From Turnera subulata (Eukaryota; Streptophyta; Magnoliopsida; Malpighiales; Passifloraceae), in NCBI GenBank assembly GCA_028386065.3, contig JAKUCV010002350.1, positions 64,181-128,180 of the forward strand: a stretch of 64,000 nt of DNA, given 5' to 3'. A model generated the notes under the pieces. The model ran no database searches. It had not been told where the DNA came from and saw only the letters and a program-made list of their open reading frames with translations. This document shows, piece after piece, positions 45,986 to 62,283 of this stretch. A program made the position numbers and the translations under genes. Position 1 is the first letter of the stretch, and every line of letters begins with the position of its first letter.

Positions 45986-46552
45986 CGTCAATGGGTCAGT
46001 ATTTAATTTTTTTCCACAAATAGCTTAACACGACATCGTTTTTCCCCTCACTTCACAGACAAACGTAGTAGGCTGGTAGCTTGCGTTAGTGCATTCGCGG
46101 TGGATGCCCAGACAGACTTGCTATCTCCGAGGCCCATAAAGTCTCACGGGCCTCGCTGAAACAATAGAGGCTCAATAGATAGATGTTCTATTTTTCTCAA
46201 GCCCATGACACACAGTAAGTTTCTCTCGACTCCCCTGAAATGACACAGCTATCCCTCGTTCGATCAAACCAACAAGGCAACAGACACCACCATAGAGCTC
46301 CATTTCTCACTCCAGCTTATTGACAAAGTAGTAGCTCCAATCAACTCTTAAATCGAGCTATCTCTCGTCTCAGGTAATCTTGTCTAATCTAATCCACCTG
46401 TAAATTGTTCACTAGATTCTCTTGCCTTTAACATTTTTCCTCACTAAATCCTCCGTTTACTCTGCTACCACAATCCGATCAGCGAACTTAGGGTTCTTTT
46501 GATCTGAAAGTATTTCTACATTTTATTTGTTTTAGCAGAGAATCCACCGAAG

Positions 46553-47823
46553 ATGGGAGGAGGAGAGCACGGGCACGGAGCAGAGGGAGCCCACGGCGAT
46601 TTCAGGGGCAAGGTATGGAGCATGAGCGGTGGGCCGTACTGCCGGCCCAAGCACTGGCGCCGCAACACCGCCATCGCCATGGCCGGTGTCTTCCTCGTCT
46701 GCATTCCCATCGCCATGTTATCCGCCAAGCTCGAGGTCCGTTTTCTTCCTTTCTTTCTCTCTCCGCCGTCTATTTCGAGCTTTTATTGTCCGTACATTAG
46801 TGGAATGATGATGGTTTTCGGGTCGTAGATCTCTTGGGTTTTTGTTTTCGGGAAAATAATTGGATTAGTTGGGTGCAGTTATATGGATTTGTTTGTTTTA
46901 CTAGTTAAATTGATGAAACAACAATCGTGGTAAGTTTAGTTTAGGAGGGAGAGAGAGCGTTGGGGAATCGATTGGTTTGGTTTGCTTTTAGTTGTGGAAT
47001 GATGTTAATGCATATTGAATCTGTGTACTGCATTGGCGAAGAAGAAGATTAACTACTTGGTGTATTTGCTCTTTCTTCGAATGCTTTGATTTTGTGGTCA
47101 ACTGTGGATGAGAGGATGATAAAATGTATCTTTGTTACTCTATGGTGGTTCGTGCATTTGATGCTAGTCATATTGGTTGAGTTTTATTTGGTCCGGCCTT
47201 GGTATCTTAACTGTTTAAGTTACACCTTAGTAGATAAGCATGACCTCCACTGGATTTGAGTGTGGAGTTGTGGCCATCTTTGGGTTTGTGACTGGCTAAA
47301 ATGTATCAGTGTGACATCTTCTTTTGTTATCTTGCATTGTTCATAGTTGCATAATATCATTCCTGGATAAAGTATGTGGATAGTTTCTCAAATAAGTTCA
47401 GACCTCATACAGTTATTCTAGGAGGAATCAAATTCTAGTCTAAATTAAGTCCTCAGGTTATCCTGCTGTTGTTGCCTCAATGCGTATATTAGTTTATGCT
47501 GGACATTGCTTAATTCTGGTTTCATGTGTGGTCACTATTCTTACTCTTGTTATTGATTTAGAATTCGTGGTGGTCACCTGAGTTATGATTGCAATGAAAA
47601 CTGCATTTTCTCTGTATCAGATTCAATGCTTGATATCCGAAAGACCTCTCACGATACTTTGCATCATCTCATGCTCGGCTTTTATCTTGCCCGATAGAAG
47701 ACTTATTAACCTGATTTGCTTCCTTGTTTATTGCAGCAACGGCCGCATCTTCCTGTTCGCCCAATTCCGTCACAGATTTGGTGCAAGAACTTTGGGACCA
47801 AGGATTACAATGATGTGAAGTAA
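46553..47823 (+). CDS. NADH dehydrogenase (complex I) beta subcomplex subunit 3
   Basis: Plant NDUFB3/B12-type accessory subunit of mitochondrial complex I. Two exons, 46553-46735 and 47737-47823, join in phase 0 for 89 residues. The His/Gly-rich N-terminus (MGGGEHGHGAEGAHGDF) leads to KVWSMSGGPYCRPKHWRRN, then one membrane segment (TAIAMAGVFLVCIPIAML), then QRPHLPVRPIPSQIWCKNFG and DYNDVK. This is the usual plant order. The leader probably has its own intron (46374-46537: CTCAG|GTAATC ... TTAGCAG), ending 15 bases before the ATG. No lesions are seen. Confidence 0.92.
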
Positions 47824-49740
47824 TAGTAGTTTTTGCATTTTTATGTCTTGCTGCGTGACAAAACTTATCTTGTATCTCGTTTTTTTTTTTTTTTTTATTT
47901 GAGCAAGGTCAGAGTTGAGACAAAATTAGAATAAAATCTGCGACTTAAGATTTGTGGTTATTAAGTCGTTTAAATTGTTAATAAGCTACTATCTGTACTC
48001 TGTAGTATGTACCTTTCATTTTTTGTGGGATCTGTCCTATCTGTCATAAGAGTTGAGAAAGGCTTTAATTCATATATTGTATTGTCCTCTGCATTCATGT
48101 ACTATTTGTTACAGTGGCTTAAAATTTTGAAGGTTAGAGTGACGGGAAAAGAACTAGCCATTAGCAATAGCGGTGTAAAAAAAGATGATTCCTAGTCTTG
48201 GGGCAATTTCCCATTTGTTTGTGAAACGGTAGCAAACTGGAAATTATTTGATGGATGGGGTTGTCCGTAATTGAAGCTTGTAATGAATCTGGAGCAATTA
48301 ATTGATGGATCTGAAATGAAGCTTTGAAGGCATTGATGGTGACCTCATCTGAGCAAAAGTTTTCGTTATATGAATTCTTGTTTCGTCCTTTGAAATTTGC
48401 CCAAATCGAATGCTTCAGCTAAATAGCAAGTGCAATAAGCAAGGAACCATTAATTGTAAGAAAGAACACGGGACCCAAAAGAAGGAAAGGAAAGACCTTG
48501 AGAGGGAGACATCTTTCACGCGTGCTGCTCCTGTCGAATTCCTAAGCATTTGCAGCTTCCAACTCAGGGCTTCAACCTTTGTTAGCTCACAATTGAAGAC
48601 GAGAGAACAAAGAAGGAATCTGTCTGGGTCAAACAAAGTGAGGGGACACCGCAGATTTCGTTGATCAACAAAATGGGCGACTACGGATTGCCGCAATTGG
48701 CAAAATGCGAAAAAGATTTTAAGGGAGTGGCAGTTGTTAGACTCCTTCCAATGCTTTCGTACTCGAATGGAATCAGTTCCATTTATTTGGTTACAAATCA
48801 TTGACCGGCATCTGGTTCTCCTCCAGAAAATATGCGAGATTTACCTTGGCAGAGAACCGATGCCTAACTTGTACTACGGAAATGCTTCCCAATCTTGAAG
48901 TTCTTTTGGACAGGGGGATTTCCGCAGAACAAAAACTTATGACATCATTGTTTTGAATGGCGAGATAATCTAAAATTTGTTTTGAAAGACATAGTAAAAG
49001 GGCACATTCAATGAAAAGTGATCAAAGGTAGCATATTCCTGACTTTGTCAAGAACAAAATCTACACCCATTTCCAGCTATCTTAAGCTTTCACGCCCCCT
49101 GTACAATTAACAAGAGGCAAACGAATATTTTCTCTCTCAAAAAAAAAAAAATACTTTTTTCGAATGGGAACCACAAAATAAACCTACCCAGGTAGTACCC
49201 AGGCAACTTCAGGCTTTGTCACAGAAAAGGGAGGAAAACAGTCGTTGTAAAGTGGTCAAATCAGGAATTAAATGTCCGTGGGCTCTCAGGACTTCTTATT
49301 TAAGACGTTTGATGCATAACCAAAGGCTCAAGTTGCATTGGGCCAACCCCTTAAACCACTCGAACTTTAACGCGCTAAAGTCTATTCGGATCGTTAGTCT
49401 CAATTATTTGGCGATATTCTCATATATACCCCTCCTTGCCCGCAATTCTCTGGGCAACCTAACCCCCCTCTCCTTTCGCCAACCACCGTTCCTTCTTCGC
49501 ATTTTGGGAAAATTCCCTATCTGCCCCAAAATCCCGGGCAGTCGTGTCACCCCCCTCCATTTCGCGTCCTAATGCTGTTTCATTTCATCTTTTCACAGAC
49601 AAAACATATAATACCTCCCCCCGATATTACCATTTAGGTAAAAAAAGGAAAATAAGAGGAAATCTAAATTTGAATAACAGCGATTTGGAGGAAAAAAAAA
49701 AAAGAAATGGAAATAACTGTGAACACTATATAAGTAAGTA
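47824..49740. other. Intergenic region, no gene seen
   Basis: Contains the 3' UTR of the complex I gene, a long T run near 47880-47897 and mixed sequence. Open frames on both strands around 48410-48800 and 49216-49744 lack any family feature. The last 190 bases before 49928 are the leader/promoter of the malic enzyme gene. Confidence 0.4.
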
Positions 49741-49927
49741 CTAGGCCCTAAACAGAAGCAGGACTTGTTGTGTGTGTGGTAGTTAAGTAGTGCAGATTTT
49801 TGGAGTTTACTTTTGGTGGAGTTGAATTCTGTGATTTTGTTTGTTGTTGTTTCCTTTTTCGGGAGAGTTTGGCTACGGTTTCGGATCTCGGATTCACAGT
49901 CAGTGTGTGTGTGTGTGGCGCATTAGA

Positions 49928-55418
<5,491 letters not shown>

Positions 55419-56109
55419 ATTTTTTTGATCCCTCATCATCTCCATTTATTGTAGGCATTATTCACTGCAATCTTGGGTCTCATGATCGATCCAACATTAT
55501 CATAGGTTTGTTTTTCTGAGTCTGATATATTCTCTAACTTAAAGAATTAGGCGGCACGGATGGAGAGCAAGGTAAAAGAACAATAATAAGAAATAGGCAG
55601 TAGATGTTGGAAAGGATTGAGCCCCTCTCAAATCCGATGGAGTTCATTTGCTCGAACTCTTCGTATTTGGTGGTCGGACAAATGCCGATTCTTGTATAAT
55701 ATCGAGTTCAGTTGTTGCCGGATGTTGGCGATTATTGTTTCAAGCTATAACGATTACATCAAATTATTGTTATTCTTTTAGCATTTTATCTCTTTAATGG
55801 TGAGCTTAATGAGATTGGACGCTGTGCATCCATGTGAAAGCATGGTGGTTAGCGTTTTATCAGTCGAATGATGGCTGATATTTGGTTAATTTACTAACAC
55901 AAGCCGGAGCGAAACTACTAAGTGAAGCACTTGATTCCAATCAAGACCATCAACTATCGTTACGTTCCTATCTTGTTTCACCCACTAGATCTCATTATCA
56001 CTAAGCAAAACTCATATTTCTAATGCCAAAAGAACAGAACTTGGACACATTGTACAGAGAGGAAAAGACGTAATAAGAAAAGGGCTAACGTAGAGAGTGT
56101 CGAATAATC
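55419..56109. other. Intergenic region after the malic enzyme gene
   Basis: Includes the 3' UTR of the malic enzyme gene. No coding pattern or repeat was noticed before the retroposon at 56110. Confidence 0.4.
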
Positions 56110-56212
56110 ATGTACTCTTGTATAAGATAGAAGTCGGATTGAGCTCCCGACTTCTAACCATGTACTATGCTCAATTATATTTCTTAATATACGTCCGGGT
56201 TCACACCAAAAA
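56110..56212 (+). mobile_element. 103-bp retroposed 3' fragment with 18-bp target duplication
   Basis: A perfect 18-bp direct repeat (AGAGAGTGTCGAATAATC) at 56092-56109 and 56213-56230 flanks a 103-bp insert. The insert ends in CACACCAAAAAA-like sequence. The size, A tail and long duplication fit target-primed insertion of a severely 5'-truncated LINE or a short SINE. The source family is not identified. Confidence 0.8.
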
Positions 56213-56452
56213 AGAGAGTGTCGAATAATCTTTAATCATATGCGAACTGTCTTGAATAGTGTGCGTCACTGCACCTCATGGATATGATTTAGAGAAAGAT
56301 AAAGAAATTTCATTACTATATTGTATACAAATACGTGGCCCAGCAAACAGTGCAGGCACCAGAATCCGATACCCTATATCAATTTGACATATGTACTGAA
56401 AAACTGTCAACTGCCAATTTGCCATACTTCTTCTTCCTCCTGCCTTCACCCT

Positions 56453-58272
56453 ATGGCACAAGTAAACACGCTTTCAAGCAAGAGGTAAATTTTTACAGTC
56501 CATGGCTCTTGTGGTGGGATTTTCTCATTATTAATCCTGTTTTTATTATAATAGTTTCCTGACCAGACTGTGTCCTCTTTAGGTATGCAGTAGTGACAGG
56601 ATCAAATAAAGGGATTGGGTTTGAAATATGCAGACAGTTGGCTTCTAATGGGATTACAGTGATCTTGACAGCCAGAGACCCAAATAGGGGCCTTGAAGCT
56701 CTTCAGAAACTCAAGGAATCTGGTATCTCTGAAGATCTTCTGGTTTTCCATCAGCTTGATGTGGGAAACCCTGATAGTATAGCTTCTCTGGCAGAATTTG
56801 TCAAGACCAAGTTTGGGAAACTTGATATCTTGGTAACTATGATGATAATACCTTCACTGTTTTTCATTTTCAGGACATATGTTTTCCTTTGTCGTGTACA
56901 ATGAGGTAGCTAGATAGTTATCTACCGTATGTTACATTCCATTAGGTCTTATTTTCTTGTAAAAACAGAATATGGCGTTATACGGTTCAGTGTTTTCTTA
57001 TGCAAGTACCCAATTTGGATACCTTGTTGTGCAGGTAAACAATGCTGGGGTTAATGGACTTATACTGGATCCTGATGCTTTCCGTAGAGCCACTGAACTT
57101 GCTGGTGGTTGGGTGAGTCTTCTGTACTACTATCTCTTCTTCTGTTCTTTTCGTGAAATGTGCAGACTTATGGTGATTTACTGAACAAATCTATGGTGTG
57201 ACATGACATTAGAAGAAACCACCAACAAGCACTGCAAAAGTACCAATAGGCATCACTACCTTTCTATTATATTCAGGAGACATGACACAAGTACCGGTTT
57301 ATAACCTGCAAATATCTTCTTTATCCACCTGTAGCATTCTGAATTTTGTATTAATTAAGGGTTGGTCTAAGTTAATCCTTATTCGTGACGCAGCCAGCAG
57401 AGGCAAATTGGAACGAAATTGCAACTGAAAGTTTTGAGTTGGCAGAAGAATGCCTAAAAACAAATTATTATGGTGCAAGATGGATGGTTGAGGCTTTTAT
57501 TTCCCTCCTCCAATCATCTGATTCGGCCAGGATTGTGAATGTTTCTTCATCGGCAGGACTATTGAAGGTAAGCCACTCTATTTCAGCAATAAAATCATGG
57601 CTCTCTTGTGCAAGTTCATCACAACAATTACAAGATTGGATGAACTGAAGTTGAATATTAGCTGCCAAACACTTAACATCGTTCCATCTTTATCTGTCAT
57701 ACACTATCAGGCCATCACTATCTCTGCATTTCATTGACTGTAGATATACGTATGCTCTGTTTGGACTTATTCAGGGCAATTGCATGCAGCTATTTCGTGC
57801 ATACGTTGATAGAATTTTTTGACCTGGTAATAACAGAATTGAATATGCCACCTAATGGTATCATATTTTGGTGAATATGGTTTAGAACATACGCAATGAG
57901 TGGGCTCAAGGACTACTAAATGACATCGAAACTCTTACTGAAGGAACAGTGGACAAAGTTTTAAATGAGTTTCTTAAAGATTTCAAGGAAGGATCCCTAG
58001 AAGCCAAAGGCTGGCCTGCTCATCGTTCTGCTTACACTGTTTCGAAAGTAGCCATGAACGCATACACAAGGATTCTAGCCAGAAGATACCCTAGTATCTG
58101 CATCAATTGCCTCTGCCCTGGCTTTTGCAAGACCGATATAACCACCAATGCTGGCTCCCTAACAGCGGCTGAAGGAGCTGCAAGTGCTGTGAGGTTGGCG
58201 CTGCTGCCTAACAATGGCCCCTCTGGTTGTTTCTTTTATCGCACACAAATGTCAAGTTTTCTAACATATTAA
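56453..58272 (+). CDS. Short-chain dehydrogenase/reductase (neomenthol dehydrogenase / salutaridine reductase-like)
   Basis: NADPH-dependent carbonyl reductase of the classical-monomeric plant SDR group. Substrate unknown. Five exons: 56453-56484, 56583-56832, 57035-57112, 57394-57567 and 57886-58272, all in phase, for 306 residues. Exon 1 codes only [10 protein letters not shown] plus two bases. It is set by the split Arg codon that restores [16 protein letters not shown] in exon 2. Features in order: cofactor motif [15 protein letters not shown], the active-site Ser region IVNVSSSAG, catalytic YTVSK, then [18 protein letters not shown]. The C-terminus [15 protein letters not shown] is normal for the group. 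Length is typical (about 300), with no stops or frameshifts. Regulation is not visible. Confidence 0.92.
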
Positions 58273-58804
58273 AGTCCATTCCAAGACAAAAAGAATGGAA
58301 GATGGAACTATATGACTGGAGCTATTCTAAAATAAATTAAATGTATAATTTTTCAATATGTAATCAAATTTTCAACATAAAGCAACAGCAATCTTCAATT
58401 CTTCATGTGGTTATTTTAATTTATCAAATTCATTAATTTCCAACGTGTATGCTCCACACCAATGAGACTCATTGCTTTTTATAGCTTTCATTTAAAATTA
58501 AACATTACCACAACAATTCTTAGTGATTTACTGCTGCTTTTACAGAATCTAAGCTATTGCATCCATTTGATTACAAATATAAAACTAAAGATGTTAAAAT
58601 TGTACATATATATATATATATAAAAATACATTATAGAATAAATTTGTTCAAAATACTTCACTAGTTTAAAGACAAGCAATAACAAATAAAATTTAAAAGA
58701 AACATTACGTGGTGGAAGAAGACGACGGGAACAGCTCTCTCCTTGAAAAGTTAGGCAACAACTATGCAAGACAGCAAGCTTCCACCCAGAAACATGACCA
58801 TAGG

Positions 58805-61326
58805 TTAAGAGAAATGGAGAACCTTGGGCCTAAACTCAATTGCCTTTATGTCGAGGCCATACGACATTATGCAATCATCAGCTGCTCTCCTCCATAGTTT
58901 CCACTGAATTTTAGTCCCATCGTCCCCATAATCATTGAAGAACTCACCCATCACAATCTCCTTTGACCCATCCAGTCTATCCCGAGCCATTGCATCCATA
59001 GCTTCATCCATATCTTCGGGAGGTTCCAGATATACTTGGCGCAGTCCTCTAGCACCATTTCCTTCATGATGCACACGTATTTCTATCGGGGCTCTATCAT
59101 AACCATAATTGGCTTCAGGCATGTCAAACACTAGGTGGGCAACATATGCAGTTTTAGGTGATAAAAGTTTGCTCTCAATCCCTATAAATTAGTCGAACTT
59201 ATTCGAATTGAATTCGAAATTCGATTTTCGATATAGCATTGCTGAGTAAAGCCGAAAGAAAGCCTTGGCTCACTCCCACTAGAGAAAATTTTTACAAAAA
59301 ACATGTCATTAGTTTCTGAAATATGATACTGATGGTAAGAATGGCATGGCGTTTCAATGTCAGTACGGTCATTGAGACAACAATTGCATAATAACGAGTA
59401 AAATCTTCATTGAGTGATACAATAAATATAGAATAGTAAAGCACTAACCTCATGATACGTGAAGCATTCCATACCACCAAACATTTCTTCCCAGTCCGTA
59501 TGTCCACAAAAGACTGCTTGGAAAAATGCATCATTCAGGGGAAAAAAGAAAGAGAAAAAGAAGAATAAGAGGAGAGGAAGTAATAAAGAGAATCAAATGG
59601 ATGATCACTTACCTCGCAGTGGTCATCTAGAAGGACAGGTGGTTTGTGAATAATGTTATAAAACTTCTCCTTTGCCGACAAGAGAGAGTTTGTACATGAA
59701 ATATTGTCAACATAATCAGAAGGCAGAAATCTCTCCCACACAGCATCCATCCCTGCCGCGGTACAAAATTCACGACAAACAAGCGTCAATCTACATGCAT
59801 CCTGAGGGGATGTAAAGGAGATGATGCGTCCAATGCAATCTATTGGGAGAATAGCAGAAATATCTAGCTTCTGCTCCATTTGCCCCTGCTAATTCAAGGC
59901 ACCAATGAATAAATGTACTACAGAAAATTGTTCCAGAACATATACGAATCCCACACCAACACTACATGGAAGGAGATGAAGTCTCTGAATTCTAAAAAAA
60001 AATGCAAAATTATATAGACATCACTTAACATGTACAATTAAAGGAAGTATAAAACACCAACGGTGATTCACAAATTGTATTTGACACATAATGAGCAATT
60101 GATAGCGACCACTACTAATGTCTATTAAACACCTCTGGGAACATCATCAATCAGTAATCGATGACTGCCAGCTAAAATAAGGAAACGCTAATCCTGATTG
60201 GTTATCAGTCAGCAGAAACTAGAAAGCACAATAGACAGACATATAAAGAGAAACAGTATAAGAGAAGCAAAAGGAACAACCGACGGCCATTAAGCAATGT
60301 AGAAACACTTACTCACAGCAAGTTAGAACACTTACGCACTCTTGAAGAACTTGTTGATTACTACGAAGCCCACATTTAACTTGCTCCACTTCTGCTTCCA
60401 AAAGAGCATTTTGACAATGAAGGTTTTCCAAGACTCCTTCCAACTTTTTGTTAGTGCAATAGCTATGCCATCCATCTTTATCAATATGCTTATTTACAGG
60501 CAAAACACTGAATGAGTGCAAATCTGGCCCATAAATGTCCTTCAGCTTCTCCAACGAAACAAGTGGATCAAATCTTCCAATAAGTCCCACCATCCTGTGC
60601 CCCGAGAAAATTTTCTGGTCGTATTCTAAAAGACAAAAACAATATATGCCTGTTAAGTCATTCTATTATGCAGAATTTCCTATTTCCTTTTGGCGAGAAA
60701 AGAAGTGACAGCTTTAACTAAGCTTTAACCCGGATAAGAATCAGAGTGGTCACTTCTTGAAAATCCAAGGGACCACCACCAACACCAATGAAGGTGAGTA
60801 TTGCTGACTTGGATGGCAAATAATGAAAGCAACATAGTAGTCAAATTTTATGAGCAATTCAAAGAGATTTAGATCCTACCAGTAATGATTATACACTCAA
60901 TAAACAGAAACTGTCAGCATCACAAAACAGTGCACTAGCAAGTTGTCCATGGAAGAACAACGATAAAGAATACTTTTTTCATGCTTTTGGTGTGTGTGAC
61001 TCTGTTAGAGATTATCTTTCGACAACCAAAGTAGGAGAAGACATAAACAAAGTGAGCATAGATGGGGGATCCCATTTAGTCAAATACCTGAAAGCATCTT
61101 TCTCATGTGTTATTAATGCATCAGATTTCCCATTAGAAGGAACTGGATACCAAGTACCAAGACAACTTCCATTTATTCCAGTTTTAAATTGCATGAAGTA
61201 TTTCGTCAGATTGCTCTATAAGAGGAGCAACATTATTAAAAGTTAAAATTCAATACCTTTGCCGGGAAATAGTTTTGTAAGAAGTGGTCGCATTGCACCA
61301 TCGTGAACCGTTGTAAACATCATTTT
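58805..61326 (-). pseudogene. Second F-box/PP2 gene copy, last exon damaged, upstream part cut by a retrotransposon
   Basis: Paralogue of the gene at 38823-43258. Matching exons: 61257-61326 (70 bp), 60336-60625 (290 bp), 59613-59885 (273 bp), 59449-59516 (68 bp) and the last exon from about 59275 to 58805. The first, second and fourth have the same lengths as their counterparts (70, 290, 68). The F-box is intact (ILPIDCIGRIISFTSPQDAC...[10 protein letters not shown]) and here an in-frame ATG stands at the usual PP2-B start (59877-59879). The last exon carries an AT-rich foldback-like stretch (TTCGAATTGAATTCGAA near 59196-59212) that replaces homologous codons and brings a stop and a frame change. 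The part after it is again homologous (LLSPKTAYVAHLVFD ... FRPKVLHFS). A truncated F-box protein could still be made. An ERF exon, if any, would lie beyond the Copia element outside the window. Confidence 0.8.
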
Positions 61327-61940
61327 CTGTCAAAAGGAACATCTTCAAACAACTGAACAATTACTAAAATTCATAATGTTTCTTGTCATAGGAAAAGAAT
61401 GAGCAAGCATCTTTTTCGAAGCAAAAAGCTCCAAAAAGGGAAGAGCATTACAAAGAAGGAAATACAATAAAATGCTTTACCACTACAAGAACAAGAGAAA
61501 GAAGTGGAATGATGAGCTTTCTGTAGGAAACAATGAAAATAAAGATACATAAGAGAAAAAAGCATCTGCAACAACTGAAATTAGCTAAAATCAGAAACCT
61601 ATTTGACCTAAATGCATAAAGAAACTGAGTGAGACTGAAACTTACATTCAGATATCTAGGTATAAATGAAAGCATCAAACAGAAATTAATTCCTAAAAAC
61701 GCATCACACAAAAAACCCATCAACTGGCAAAAGCCATTTGCCCAAGCCAACAGCAAAATGTAGATATATGAACAAAAGGTCCTCACATGGAACAGAGGAA
61801 AATACAAAATGCAAAAAGGAAACAAAATAAAAAATCAAAGAAGGATTAATAGCACTTTGGGGGTACCATGCATTCAATTTTCTGTTATACTGGACTCCCA
61901 ACTTTAATTCAGCTTGGTATGAAACATCTACGTTAGTAAT

Positions 61941-62231
61941 TGTTGTTTTCTGTTGCCTTGAATTCTAGTGGACCTAGTTTATGGTTTGGGCTTGTAGACT
62001 TGTTATTAGTTAGGGCCCAACTGTTAAGTTGCCGAAAGTGCAGGTTTACATACAGAGAATGTAAACAGGTTTTGTATTGTACTATCATTCATCATAGTGA
62101 AGAAACTCTCTCTGTTCTTGTCCGAGGACGTAGGCATCAATGGCCGAACCTCGTTAAATCCTTGTGTCTATTTCTTTTCTTTCTCGTTGAGTGCTTGATT
62201 GATTGTGAGAAATAACCACGATCTCCAAACA
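61941..62231 (+). repeat. 5' LTR of a Copia retrotransposon
   Basis: Starts TGTTGTTTTC and ends CCAAACA. It is followed by ATTGGTAGCGGAGCTC, a primer-binding site of the initiator-Met tRNA type (usual TGGTATCAGAGC, here altered). About 291 bp. Left of it the sequence still matches the intron of the paralogous gene near 42180-42260, so the boundary near 61940 is supported. The 3' LTR and target duplication are outside the window. Confidence 0.7.
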
Positions 62232-62283
62232 ATTGGTAGCGGAGCTCAGGGGTTGTTTTGGGTTCACAATCTAGGTTGTGAAG

